From Marinilabiliaceae bacterium (GTDB taxonomy: Bacteria > Bacteroidota > Bacteroidia > Bacteroidales > Marinilabiliaceae), in NCBI GenBank assembly GCA_027034005.1, contig JALVJU010000265.1:1-36996 (forward strand): 36,996 nt of DNA, given 5' to 3'. A program made the position numbers and the translations under genes. Positions within the stretch are counted from its first letter, which is position 1. Each line of letters opens with the position of its first letter. Below, in pieces: positions 1-9,890 of the stretch. Under the pieces are notes generated by a model that did not search any database, was not told the origin of the DNA, and saw only the letters and a list, made by a program, of their open reading frames with translations.

Positions 1-377
1 TCTCATCTGCTGTTTTTTTCTGAGATATACCTTTGTCGAGCTACTCCTGTGCCTGAATTAATTTTTCGTCAGTAAGTTCGTGGCGCCTGCCCCTGCGCTG
101 GTCTTTGCCGAAAAATGCATCTGCACCATTTTCTCGAAAAAGCCTGGCATAACGGGTGAAATTAAACGTCCCAACACCAAACACTTCGCTTAGCCTTTTG
201 GCTCTGCACGAATGGTTTACTATCAGCGTTGCCGTAACATAACGGTAGGTCTTTATGATGAAGGTGCACAGGTGAGCCGTTATGCAAATAATAAACAAAG
301 TCATCTTTTATAAAAACGCCCCAACTCTCCGACAACAATTTTGTCTCTTTCGGAAATAATGGCAATTGCATTTGCAT
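1..377 (-). pseudogene. Degenerate transposase-like / helix-turn-helix protein remnant, truncated by the window edge
   Basis: Minus-strand ORF 377..162 (MQMQLPLFPKETKLLSESWGVFIKDDFVYYLHNGSPVH...) continues in another frame as ORF 304..41 (...KTYRYVTATLIVNHSCRAKRLSEVFGVGTFNFTRYARLFRENGADAFFGKDQRRGRRHELTDEKLIQAQE*). After the TAG at 43..41 the same frame reads LDKGISQKKTADE to the edge. It resembles the N-terminus of Bacteroidetes HTH/transposase-like proteins, recalled from general knowledge. Confidence 0.6.
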
Positions 378-590
378 ATCAATACTTTTTTACCAAAAAT
401 AATAACTTTTCTATTTACGAGGCAAAAAAACTAAGGTATTGATAACTCAGCAATTAATGTCCTTAAGTCAGGAGTTCTGAACATTCAAAAAAAGGCCCGT
501 TCTGCGACGGAACACACAGAGAGCTGGAATAATAAATCCTTGTAGCATTACATCATTCTAGCATTAATTCATTCCCAAATTACACCTTAC

Positions 591-2738
591 TCAAAGCGGG
601 ATTCCCCAGATCAGCTTTGCAAGTATCGTTGTTTCACGTAAAACAAACGAGTGATTTGATGTGTCGATAAGCTGATTTATCACGAAGTAAAAATCACTTC
701 CTATCTTCGGTATCCAGTTTATCCTGAAATTCAGGAGTATCTCCTGGTCTTCGTTGTTGTACTGCCCGAACAGGCTGGAATTCAGTTTCGGGCTGTAGGC
801 ATACATGACCCTTCCGCTCACCTCATTAGTAGCAAGTGATACCTCATCGAAAGTAAGGAAGTTCCTGTTCCAGCCGGCCGATAGGTTCCAGTGTTTATTC
901 AGGTTCATATTTGCACCAATCCCGAGACGGGTTCTTTTCCCGGTGTAAAAACTGCCCATATTAAAAAACATGTCACCGGAAAGCCGCCTCCCGCTGAAAG
1001 TCTCAAACTGCACTTCTCCCCGCGAATCCCGGTATTCACCTTTTGGGATCACTATGGTATCAAGCAAAACAAAAGGTTCGTCCAGGCGATCAAGTGCCCA
1101 CTGGTAGTTAAACTCTGCCTCCTCACCGCTCTTTGTTGTGAACCCAAACGGGCGGAACTCATAGAAAAGGCTTTCAAGCTGGTTGGTCTGGTCGTTTACG
1201 TAATAATTGATGTCCCACGGCTTAAAAACTATATTCCGGAAGAACGGCAGGAACTTTGGCCTGGGGTTGAACCTGAGATAAGAAAAATACACTCGGTTGT
1301 TATGCCTTCGGATAAAACCCATCTCCGGGTTGTAATTTAACTGATTCCCTGTCACGGCAAGATCGAATTCCAGCCAGTCGTTTGGATACTGAAGGAAAAG
1401 ACTGTACGCGGAATTTTTCTTGTTCACGGAATCGCTTGTGAACGATTGTGAAAATGCCCCGTAAACGATCAGGTTTTTGTTGTGAAACATCTTCGATGTG
1501 GAATATGTGAAGTCGGTGCCGTAAACTATATTCCTGCGGCCGTTAAGTATCTTTGAGGTTATGATCGCCCCTATATTCGACTGCTGTCCTATATCCTGCT
1601 TGAACCTTGCCACCGAATAGTTTGTGGTAAGAAAAGAGTCTTTTTTTGCCGTCTGTATCGACATTACTCCTACCGAAGTCCTGTTCTGTTTTCCGAAAAA
1701 CCTGGTTCCTGCAAGTATCGGTATCTCCTCTCCGTCCTGGATACCTATCCTTCTTGAGTAAAATACCTGGTCCCGTTCCCCTATATTTAACTGAAACAAG
1801 TCTTTGGCCTCAAGGAAAAACTGCCTTTTTTCAGGGTAGTACAACGAAAACCGGGTAAGGTTTATGCGTGCCCTGTCTGCTTCCACCTGGGCAAAATCCG
1901 TATTCACGGTAAGATTAAGTTTAAGGGTAGGTGTCACATCGAAGTTGGCATCCCCCCCTATTTTGTAACGTCCTTTCCACCCTTCTCCTTTAATATTTTC
2001 GGTACCTCCGGATATATACGGCTTTAGTTCAACCTTGTTTTTCGCTTTTATATTTTTTAACCCGTCAAGATGACCGGCCTGGGATATCTTTTCGATATCA
2101 TAAATACGGTACCAGCCCTGCCACAGTACCTGCTCATTTTTACGCCTGATGTTTCTTTCGAAGTTGATTCCCCAGATAAGGTTCTCCTTCTTTTTGAATT
2201 TAAGGGTTGAAAACGGTATCTGAATTTCGGCGAACCATCCTTTGTCCGTCACTGTTGTGGCAACATCCCACACCCCGTTCCAGCTCATGTTAAATCCCAT
2301 TCCTTCATCCGAGATAAGTACATCAGCCCTTGCTCCATTGGGATTGGTCACAAAAAGATAACCGTTACGGTTATCATTGAACGTACTAAGTATAATCTCA
2401 AAATCATCATCGGTGCTCCATCTGAAATCCCTCGACATTTTTTGTGCGACGATCTTATCAGGTTCATCATCATACCCCCAGAACCCAATGTACATTACAT
2501 TGGTGGTATAAACTATTGCAACTTCAGTACGTTCGGTTACAGGCTCTCCTTCATATAGTTCGCGCTGGGTAAAATTGCTGATATGCTGTGCTTCCTGCCA
2601 GCATGGCTCATCCAGTTTTCCGTCAAATGTTATTTTTGATTGGGTAAAATATGCATGTATGGTATCTGGCATACTGTGTTGTCCAATTGCGGAAACTACA
2701 GGCAAAAAAAGAGACAGAATTAAAAGTATCCTTTTCAT
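591..2738 (-). CDS. DUF5916 domain-containing outer-membrane protein with N-terminal CBM9-like domain
   Basis: 715 aa with signal peptide; motifs ITFDGKLDEPCWQEA, WSTDDDFEIILSTFNDNRNGYLFVTNPNGARAD and YPEKRQFFLE are typical of DUF5916. Confidence 0.88.
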   Translation of the reverse strand: MKRILLILSLFLPVVSAIGQHSMPDTIHAYFTQSKITFDGKLDEPCWQEAQHISNFTQRELYEGEPVTERTEVAIVYTTNVMYIGFWGYDDEPDKIVAQKMSRDFRWSTDDDFEIILSTFNDNRNGYLFVTNPNGARADVLISDEGMGFNMSWNGVWDVATTVTDKGWFAEIQIPFSTLKFKKKENLIWGINFERNIRRKNEQVLWQGWYRIYDIEKISQAGHLDGLKNIKAKNKVELKPYISGGTENIKGEGWKGRYKIGGDANFDVTPTLKLNLTVNTDFAQVEADRARINLTRFSLYYPEKRQFFLEAKDLFQLNIGERDQVFYSRRIGIQDGEEIPILAGTRFFGKQNRTSVGVMSIQTAKKDSFLTTNYSVARFKQDIGQQSNIGAIITSKILNGRRNIVYGTDFTYSTSKMFHNKNLIVYGAFSQSFTSDSVNKKNSAYSLFLQYPNDWLEFDLAVTGNQLNYNPEMGFIRRHNNRVYFSYLRFNPRPKFLPFFRNIVFKPWDINYYVNDQTNQLESLFYEFRPFGFTTKSGEEAEFNYQWALDRLDEPFVLLDTIVIPKGEYRDSRGEVQFETFSGRRLSGDMFFNMGSFYTGKRTRLGIGANMNLNKHWNLSAGWNRNFLTFDEVSLATNEVSGRVMYAYSPKLNSSLFGQYNNEDQEILLNFRINWIPKIGSDFYFVINQLIDTSNHSFVLRETTILAKLIWGIPL

Positions 2739-2929
2739 TCAGGCCGTGTTACGGGTTTTCGAGTTAAACAAAAAACTATTCTCTGATTCTTCTCAACCTC
2801 ACTGTCCCCACTTTCCTCTATGGTGCCGGAAAGCATTCATCTCTCTAATGTAAAATTCAACCTAAAAGTATAACAAATTTAACTTCCTCTACCAAGTGAT
2901 ACTGATTGTTATTTAACCTTTGCTTGTCA

Positions 2930-3511
2930 CTACTTCACCTTTGTAACGCCTCCAGAAACAATAAATTTCATAACATCAGCAGAATTTGCATCTACCGGTT
3001 TAACTTTTTCAGCAGGTACAATGTACAAATGTCCCAGAACACCATACGAACTTGGCAGGTACACTGCTATCTTATCCTTTATTCCCAAGTCCGACAAGTC
3101 CGATGATGTAATGAATCCCATGCGGTGAAGGGTGCCTTCTTTATCCATCTCGATGAGCACAGGCTTTTCGAATTTTCGCTCCTTGCCTACAAATGCCGAA
3201 AGCAGGTCCTTGACCGATGAATAGATCACCTTTATCAAAGGCGCTTTCTCGAGCATCCTGCTGAAAAATGCCGATATGGGCGATGTTATCAGGCGCTGCC
3301 CTGCAAAGCCAATAAATGTTACAAGTAAAAGAATGATGAGCAGCCCTACACCCGGAAAACTAAAATGGGAAAACGGCTCACGATTGAAGATGGCAAGGCC
3401 CCTCAACAATCCGTCAAGCCATAAGAAAGCTGCGATAAGGACGTATGCCGTAACTGCTACCGGGGCAACATACAACAACCCCTGCAAAAAATATCTCACC
3501 AATCTTTTCAT
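2930..3511 (-). CDS. DUF502 domain-containing membrane protein
   Basis: 193 aa; two N-terminal hydrophobic segments, then PLIKVIYSSVKDLLSAF and VYLPSSYGVLGHLYIVPAEKV, typical of DUF502. Confidence 0.85.
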   Translation of the reverse strand: MKRLVRYFLQGLLYVAPVAVTAYVLIAAFLWLDGLLRGLAIFNREPFSHFSFPGVGLLIILLLVTFIGFAGQRLITSPISAFFSRMLEKAPLIKVIYSSVKDLLSAFVGKERKFEKPVLIEMDKEGTLHRMGFITSSDLSDLGIKDKIAVYLPSSYGVLGHLYIVPAEKVKPVDANSADVMKFIVSGGVTKVK

Positions 3512-3729
3512 TACAACATAAATTAAAATCTGCGGGTACAGAAACTTCTGTTCCCGGGTTGTTACTCCTAAAAACTAACTATCTGACACTGTCTTCATGT
3601 CAGGCGTAATATGTCGTATTGCCTACCCGCCCCGCACCCTTATGTTCCCTGAAGGGAGCCTATGCGCGCGGTATTCCCCTTTAGGGGTTAGGAGTGTGGG
3701 AAGGACGTCAAAATACGCATGGCATAACA

Positions 3730-4086
3730 CTAATGGTATCCTTTCAATTCTTCCCGTATCTTTTTAGGCAATCCCGCCACGATCAGATCGTAAGAATTGT
3801 CTATCCATTCCCTTAAAACTTCATCAGGGACCGAGCCGTCGACAACAACTGTGTTCCAGTGTTTTTTATTCATGTGATATCCGGGCAGCACGCACGGATA
3901 TCTTTCTCTTAACTCAACAGCAAGTTCAGGATCGCACTTTAGGTTCACTTTAAAATCTTCCTCAAGATCCGTCAAAGCAAACATCTTTCCTGCAACCTTG
4001 AACACCAGCGTTGTTTCATCAAACGGAAACTCCTCTGTGACCATTGGTTTCCTTATACAATACTCTCTGAATTCTTCAATATTCAT
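3730..4086 (-). CDS. MmcQ/YjbR family protein
   Basis: 118 aa; MNIEEFREYCIRKP..EEFPFDETTLVFKVAGKMFALTDLE...PGYHMNKKHWNTVVVDG is a classic MmcQ/YjbR pattern. Confidence 0.9.
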   Translation of the reverse strand: MNIEEFREYCIRKPMVTEEFPFDETTLVFKVAGKMFALTDLEEDFKVNLKCDPELAVELRERYPCVLPGYHMNKKHWNTVVVDGSVPDEVLREWIDNSYDLIVAGLPKKIREELKGYH

Positions 4087-4106
4087 AAGATATTCTTACT
4101 AATAAG

Positions 4107-5021
4107 TCAGAAAGCAAACTGTTCTGTAAAACTTTTTTCTCTGATAATCTCTCTTGCCGCTTCCCTGCCCAGTTCTATCAAATCTGTTGCACGGTAAAAA
4201 TCGAATATCCCGCAAACATCCCTTGACACTTCTATCAGCACATCCGGCGGAGTGATCTTAAAGGTCAGTTCTGTTATTCGGTTAAGCATGATGCTCGACG
4301 TTTTGGCCAGCATATTGAAATAACCAAAATCACTCTTTTTACCGCCATTTCCGTTTCCATTCCCATTGCTGTGAAACTGCATTTGAAAACCGTTAAGCTT
4401 CAGTTTGTTCAGCTTCTCAAACCAGCCCCAGTCTTTATTCTGCTCCTTATCGGCAACTTTCTGCTCAAACGGGATAAAAGCATTAACATTAACCGCAACA
4501 AGAATATCCCCATCTGTCCGCTTGACCCTGTTTACCGGCACCGGGTTAAGCACCCCGCCATCCACAAAAAGTGTATCATTCTTTCTCACCGGCGTTATGA
4601 GCATAGGGATGGACACAGAAGCTTTTATCGCCTCGTACAAACTGCCAGAAGTTATCACCTCTTCGCACCCACCTGCCAAGTCAGTTGCCACAGCAACATA
4701 ACTTTTGGGCAAATCCTCTATTTTTCGGTCGGGAATGATTTTCCGGATCTCATTAAGCACCTTGTCCACCTTAATGAACCCTTTTGAGCTGATTGTGAAA
4801 TCCACAAGATTAAATATGTCTTTCTTACTCAGGGAGGTAATCCAGTTTTCGTACTCATCCAGTTTCCCTGCCGCATAAATTCCACCTATCAAAGCCCCCA
4901 TAGATGCTCCTGCCACTGATGTAATCTCAAATCCGTTTTCTTCAAGCTCCCGTATAACCCCTATGTGTGCAATACCTCTTGCCCCTCCGCTGCCAAGCGC
5001 CAATGCTACTTGTTTCTTCAT
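4107..5021 (-). CDS. Patatin-like phospholipase (RssA-like)
   Basis: 304 aa; glycine-rich oxyanion loop GSGGARG, nucleophile motif GASMG, catalytic VDGG. Confidence 0.9.
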   Translation of the reverse strand: MKKQVALALGSGGARGIAHIGVIRELEENGFEITSVAGASMGALIGGIYAAGKLDEYENWITSLSKKDIFNLVDFTISSKGFIKVDKVLNEIRKIIPDRKIEDLPKSYVAVATDLAGGCEEVITSGSLYEAIKASVSIPMLITPVRKNDTLFVDGGVLNPVPVNRVKRTDGDILVAVNVNAFIPFEQKVADKEQNKDWGWFEKLNKLKLNGFQMQFHSNGNGNGNGGKKSDFGYFNMLAKTSSIMLNRITELTFKITPPDVLIEVSRDVCGIFDFYRATDLIELGREAAREIIREKSFTEQFAF

Positions 5022-5644
5022 CCGTTTCTCCTGTTTTCTTCCCGTCTTTTTATCATATCCTGAGGATTCGCAGATATTCCCCTGAGCATTATCCCGACCA
5101 GGTCATCCACTTTTGAACCGAGTGTGAGATAAAGTTTCTGAATAAAGAACGGGATCTCAAGACCTTTTAAGACAAGATAGAACACATCGACAACCATTTT
5201 CACATCGCCGAGATTAATGTAGTAACCTTTCACTATCCCTTCGTTCAGTATTTTCTCCAGTTGGCTTTTCTCCCACTCATCGTGTTCCTGTCTTACTTTA
5301 TCGAGAAACTCAAAGCGCTCAAAAAGATCGGCCCTTAAAGTTTCATGGTAATTGCCTGACCTTGCCAGCATCTGGTTGCGTGTGTAAAGAAACCTTTTTA
5401 ATTTCTCTACCGGGTTGAGCTTATTGTTTTCAACCACTTTTATTATCGCCTCCCTGACCTTGGCAAATTCCTGGGAAACAACCTCCGTAAACAGTTCCTC
5501 TTTGCTTGCAAAATGATAGTACAGTGAGCCTTTGGCTTTACGTGCTGTTTTCGCTATCTGGTCCACGGAGGTTTTATGAAACCCGTATTTCGCAAAAAGC
5601 TGTGAAGCTACTTCTATGATCTTTCTTTTTGTTACCTCTTTCAT
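5018..5644 (-). CDS. TetR/AcrR family transcriptional regulator
   Basis: 208 aa; N-terminal HTH IIEVASQLFAKYGFHKTSVDQIAKTARKAKGSLYYHFASKEELF; 4 bp overlap with the patatin start (ATGA) suggests co-translation. Confidence 0.92.
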   Translation of the reverse strand: MKEVTKRKIIEVASQLFAKYGFHKTSVDQIAKTARKAKGSLYYHFASKEELFTEVVSQEFAKVREAIIKVVENNKLNPVEKLKRFLYTRNQMLARSGNYHETLRADLFERFEFLDKVRQEHDEWEKSQLEKILNEGIVKGYYINLGDVKMVVDVFYLVLKGLEIPFFIQKLYLTLGSKVDDLVGIMLRGISANPQDMIKRREENRRNG

Positions 5645-5665
5645 ATTAAAAAATGATTATTTTAG

Positions 5666-5676
5666 ACAATGATTGT
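5666..5676. promoter_or_regulatory. Candidate TetR autoregulatory operator
   Basis: Palindrome ACAAT-G-ATTGT about 22 bp upstream of the TetR start, in an AT-rich divergent region. Confidence 0.35.
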
Positions 5677-6028
5677 TCATTAGTATAAATGTATTATCAT
5701 TTTTTTATATCTACAACTAAATGGGCGGAATTTCAACAAATAATTTATAAATGGATGTTTTTACCTGCTAAAGATTAATTCAAGCTCAAGGAATGAAGGA
5801 TATGGTATAGACGGATATTTTCCGCAGATTCTTTTGTAAAGTGTTAGCCTAACGAGACAGATTAACATAAAAACTTGGATTTATTATAGCACGAATGGAA
5901 GTTGTGTCCCCAATATCCGCCCACCTAAAGTTTCGGTCGTGCCCTGACATTGAAATGTTGATACGGCATACATTGGCCACTGTTGGCGTATCTTTGAGCC
6001 ACACCGATAATCAAGTTTTTTAAAAAGC

Positions 6029-6391
6029 TTACAGCGGGGGATAAAACGCCTCTTTTAAATGCTCTATCTCCCATCCGTCACCTGACGGGATAAGCGTTAC
6101 TATATCGAACCGTGTTTCCATCATCACATCATTCTGCATTATGTATGCTTCGGCTGCATCGACAAGGAACCTTATTTTCTTATTCGTTATTGCCTCCCGC
6201 GGGTTTTCCCATCCGTCTGAAGTACGGGTCTTAACTTCAACAATGACCAGATAGTCACCGTCTCTTGCTATCAGGTCAATCTCTTTGTGATTGTACCTCC
6301 AGTTGGAAGCAAGAATCTCAAACCCTTTTGATGTCAGGTATTCGGCAGCTATCTCTTCACCGGTTTGTCCCAGTTCGTTATGCTCTGACAT
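6029..6391 (-). CDS. YraN family protein (UPF0102, endonuclease-like fold)
   Basis: 120 aa; GEEIAAEYLTSKGFEILASNWRYNHKEIDLIARDGDYLVIVEVKTR. Confidence 0.93.
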   Translation of the reverse strand: MSEHNELGQTGEEIAAEYLTSKGFEILASNWRYNHKEIDLIARDGDYLVIVEVKTRTSDGWENPREAITNKKIRFLVDAAEAYIMQNDVMMETRFDIVTLIPSGDGWEIEHLKEAFYPPL

Positions 6392-6543
6392 GATAATTGA
6401 TGTATGATGTTCGATATTAGGATGCTGAGCGATAGCGAAGTCCCGTTTAACGGGATTCGATGTTTGATTTACGATGTTTGTTTGGTATGTGTCATTTTAA
6501 TCATAGCAATCTGCCACTAATCTTTAATCACTAAACAACCAGT

Positions 6544-7446
6544 TCAAAAAGACAAAAACCCTCCTTTTTCATCCACTGAAAGCAAAACCCTTTTCCCAAA
6601 AATCAATGGCTGATTTATCTTCACATGTCCGGCCGGGAAATCGAATATTACAGGATAGTTGTACTCTTTGACCGCATCATGGATTATCCCGTATGCGTCA
6701 AGGCCGAAGGGGGTCTCACTATCGGTCATTTCGGTAAACTGCCCCACAACCAGTCCCCTGATACATTTTAAAACACCGCTGTTCTTTAGGTTCATCATCA
6801 TCCTGTCGAGATGGTACAACTTCTCGCCAACATCTTCGATGAAAAGTATCTTGCCATGCTGGTCGAAATCCAGTGGAGTGCCCCGCAGACTGTAGAGTAT
6901 CGACAGGTTGCCACCGATGAGTTCACCTTCGGCCTCCCCTGTTCTGTTCAACTGATGCGCCGGAGTCTTATACTCAGGCAGATTGCCTTTCAGGATGTTA
7001 AAAAGGTTAACTATGTCGCTCTCATCAATTTTCTTTCCCGTAAAGTTCTTCGGCATGGGGCCATGTATCGATGCCATACCAAGCCGGTTCTGCAGCATTG
7101 AGTGAATGACGGTGATATCGCTGTATCCTACTATCCATTTCGGATTCTGCATAAAATGGCTGAAATCAAGCTCGTTAATGATTCTGTTTGTGCCGTACCC
7201 ACCGCGGGCACACATTATCACATCAACATCAGAGCTATCGAGCATATGCTGAAAATCAGATGCCCTGCTCTCATCTTTCCCGGCAAACTGATTGAACGAA
7301 CTGAACACATTCTCCCCGAGGGCCACCTTATAGCCCAGTTGATGAAGAAAATCCTTTGAAGCTTCAACCGCATCACGGTCAATCTTGCCTGCCGGAGCAA
7401 CAATCCCGATGGTTGCTCCCTCCTGTATGAACCTTGGAAATATCAT
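6544..7446 (-). CDS. LD-carboxypeptidase (peptidase family S66)
   Basis: 300 aa; CARGGYGTNRI, GYSDITVIHSM, IEDVGEKLYHLDRMM and PAGHVKINQPLIFG carry the expected Ser/Glu/His positions. Confidence 0.92.
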   Translation of the reverse strand: MIFPRFIQEGATIGIVAPAGKIDRDAVEASKDFLHQLGYKVALGENVFSSFNQFAGKDESRASDFQHMLDSSDVDVIMCARGGYGTNRIINELDFSHFMQNPKWIVGYSDITVIHSMLQNRLGMASIHGPMPKNFTGKKIDESDIVNLFNILKGNLPEYKTPAHQLNRTGEAEGELIGGNLSILYSLRGTPLDFDQHGKILFIEDVGEKLYHLDRMMMNLKNSGVLKCIRGLVVGQFTEMTDSETPFGLDAYGIIHDAVKEYNYPVIFDFPAGHVKINQPLIFGKRVLLSVDEKGGFLSF

Positions 7447-7481
7447 TGAAAAATCTTTTTCTCAGGAATAAAATGTTTGGT

Positions 7482-7489
7482 TATCTTTG
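7482..7489 (+). promoter_or_regulatory. Possible Bacteroidetes -7 element (TATCTTTG) upstream of metG
   Basis: Exact TAnnTTTG match in the divergent LD-carboxypeptidase/metG spacer; no convincing -33 TTTG at ideal spacing. Confidence 0.35.
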
Positions 7490-7617
7490 TGAAGTTAAAA
7501 AAAACGTGCTAATTATTGAAATTTAAGGGGTAATACATACCGGAAAATCCAATTAAACATATTTAAGTGAACTAACGCTGGCACTGTTTTTACAAAAAAG
7601 ATTAATCGAAAAAAGAG

Positions 7618-9651
7618 ATGAATAAATTTAAAAGGACATTAGTTACCACGGCCCTCCCTTATGCAAACGGGCCCGTTCACATCGGCCACCTTGCCGGAGT
7701 TTACGTTCCTGCCGATATTTACGTACGTTACCTCAGGTTGAAAAATGAGGATGTTGTGCTTATCGGAGGTTCAGACGAGCATGGTGTGCCTATCACACTT
7801 AAAGCTAAAAACGAAGGTGTTTCGCCTCAGGATATTGTGGACAGATACCACGGGATAATAAAAAAGTCGTTCGAAGATTTCGGCATTTCATTCGATATCT
7901 ATTCGCGCACAACTAACAAGACCCATTACGATACTGCTTCTGAATTTTTCAAGACCCTTTATGACAAAGGAGAGTTCATCGAAAAAGAGACCGAGCAATA
8001 TTACGATGAAGAGGCCGGGCAGTTTCTGGCCGACCGCTACATCACAGGCACATGTCCTCACTGTAAAAGTGAAGGAGCTTACGGCGACCAGTGCGAGGCC
8101 TGCGGGACATCACTTAACGCAACCGACCTTATCAATCCTAAATCAATGATCTCGGGAAGTGTTCCTGTGCTAAGGAAGACAAAGCACTGGTACCTGCCGC
8201 TCGACAAGCACGAACCGTTCCTGAAAAAATGGATACTCGAAGAGCACAAGGAATGGAAACCAAATGTTTACGGTCAGTGCAAGTCGTGGCTTGACATGGG
8301 ACTGCAGCCGCGTGCAGTAAGCCGTGACCTCGACTGGGGCGTGCCTGTCCCTGTTGAAGGCGCTGAAGGCAAAGTCTTGTATGTGTGGTTTGATGCCCCC
8401 ATCGGGTACATTTCGGCCACAAAAGAGTTAACTCCTGAATGGGAAAAATATTGGAAAGATCCGGGAACACGCATGATACATTTCATTGGGAAAGACAATA
8501 TCGTTTTCCACTGTATTGTTTTCCCGTCGATGCTGAAAGCGGAAGGCAGTTACATCCTGCCCGACAATGTGCCGGCAAACGAGTTCCTGAACCTTGAAGG
8601 AGACAAGATATCAACATCGCGCAACTGGGCTGTGTGGCTGCACGAGTACCTTGAAGATTTCAAAGACAAGCAGGACGTGCTACGTTACGTATTGACGGCT
8701 AACGCCCCGGAAGCCAAGGACAACGACTTTACCTGGAAAGATTTTCAGGCTCGCAACAACAATGAGCTTGTTGCCATACTTGGAAATTTTGTGAACCGAG
8801 CCCTTGTATTAACTCAAAAATACTACGACGGTGTTGTGCCTGCTGCAGGAGAACTGACAGATTACGACAAGGAGACACTTGAGGCAATACCGGAGATTGT
8901 TAAGAAGACCGAGGAAGCGCTAGACCATTTCAAATTCCGTGAAGCAGTGAAAGAAGCCATGAACCTTGCACGGCTAGGGAATAAATACCTTGCCGACAGC
9001 GAGCCATGGAAACTTGCAAAGACCGACCCTGAAAGAGTTAAGGCCATCATGAACATTGCTTTGCAGATAACTGCAAATCTTGCCATTCTGATGGAACCGT
9101 TCCTGCCATTTACAGCAAAGAAGATGCAGAAGATGATCAACTTTGAAGGTAAGGAGTGGGATGTTTGCGGCAAAAAAGAGCTTCTTGAGGCAGGACATAA
9201 GATTAACAAGCCTGAGCTGTTGTTCGAAAAGATAGAAGACGATGAAATACAGGCACAGCTCGACCGCCTGGCAAAAACCAAAGAGGACAACGATGCTGCA
9301 GCGAAAGAGGCTGCACCTGCAAAAGAAAACATCTCATTCGATGACTTCACCAAGATGGACATAAGGATCGGAACCATTCTTGAAGCGGAAAAAGTTGCAA
9401 AGACCAAAAAACTTTTAAAACTCCTGATCGACACCGGTATTGATAAGCGTACTGTTGTTTCGGGCATCGCTGAGTATTTTACCCCCGAAGAAATCATGGG
9501 CAAACAGGTAAGCATCCTTGTAAACCTTGCGCCGCGAAAAATTCGCGGAATTGAATCCCAGGGCATGATACTGATGGCTGAGGATGCAAACGGCGAACTT
9601 ATTTTTGTATCACCTGAGAAAAACATAAAACCGGGCTCGGAAATAAGATAA
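7618..9651 (+). CDS. metG: Methionine--tRNA ligase with C-terminal tRNA-binding domain
   Basis: 677 aa; HIGH motif (HIGHLAG), zinc knuckle [23 protein letters not shown]-like KISTS, C-terminal EMAP/Trbp111-like [20 protein letters not shown]. Confidence 0.97.
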   Translation: MNKFKRTLVTTALPYANGPVHIGHLAGVYVPADIYVRYLRLKNEDVVLIGGSDEHGVPITLKAKNEGVSPQDIVDRYHGIIKKSFEDFGISFDIYSRTTNKTHYDTASEFFKTLYDKGEFIEKETEQYYDEEAGQFLADRYITGTCPHCKSEGAYGDQCEACGTSLNATDLINPKSMISGSVPVLRKTKHWYLPLDKHEPFLKKWILEEHKEWKPNVYGQCKSWLDMGLQPRAVSRDLDWGVPVPVEGAEGKVLYVWFDAPIGYISATKELTPEWEKYWKDPGTRMIHFIGKDNIVFHCIVFPSMLKAEGSYILPDNVPANEFLNLEGDKISTSRNWAVWLHEYLEDFKDKQDVLRYVLTANAPEAKDNDFTWKDFQARNNNELVAILGNFVNRALVLTQKYYDGVVPAAGELTDYDKETLEAIPEIVKKTEEALDHFKFREAVKEAMNLARLGNKYLADSEPWKLAKTDPERVKAIMNIALQITANLAILMEPFLPFTAKKMQKMINFEGKEWDVCGKKELLEAGHKINKPELLFEKIEDDEIQAQLDRLAKTKEDNDAAAKEAAPAKENISFDDFTKMDIRIGTILEAEKVAKTKKLLKLLIDTGIDKRTVVSGIAEYFTPEEIMGKQVSILVNLAPRKIRGIESQGMILMAEDANGELIFVSPEKNIKPGSEIR

Positions 9652-9673
9652 GATTTAAACAGAGTAATTTCAC

Positions 9674-9710
9674 AAGACCCCGCCTGAATCTTCACGCGGG
9701 GTCTTATTTT
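9674..9710 (+). terminator. Rho-independent terminator after metG
   Basis: Perfect 10 bp stem AAGACCCCGC ... GCGGGGTCTT followed by ATTTTT. Confidence 0.85.
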
Positions 9711-9890
9711 TGGCTAACAGCAGTTTTAATTGTACAAAACATCGATTCTACGGGATTAATAATCGCTTTTTTTCTAGATTAATGAACCAAACCGTTATTT
9801 TATTGCCTGCCTTATTTGAACGCGAAAGCTTTTTTTAATACTTTAGCCTGAAAGCCAACAGGTAAAGCCCCGCTCACTACAATCAGGTAT

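Noticed and set aside
252-256. Programmed ribosomal frameshift in the transposase-like ORF pair
   Set aside because: No canonical A6G/A7 slippery site; the required shift is one extra base, and a nonsense codon further downstream in the merged reading frame also disrupts it, so decay is more likely.
891-1340. Plus-strand ORF of 149 aa antisense to the DUF5916 gene
   Set aside because: Fully overlaps a well-supported CDS on the opposite strand and has no recognisable domain.
4325-4385. Asn-Gly repeat (NGNGNGNG) in the patatin as a possible hypervariable tract
   Set aside because: The underlying DNA is not an exact tandem repeat, so slippage is not strongly suggested; likely just a flexible linker.
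5740-6020. Unassigned spacer between TetR and YraN examined for tRNA or small RNA
   Set aside because: No cloverleaf, clear terminator or conserved motif could be supported by eye.
8862-9695. Minus-strand ORF of 277 aa antisense to metG
   Set aside because: Serine/phenylalanine-rich shadow ORF over a confidently identified metG; composition typical of antisense frames.
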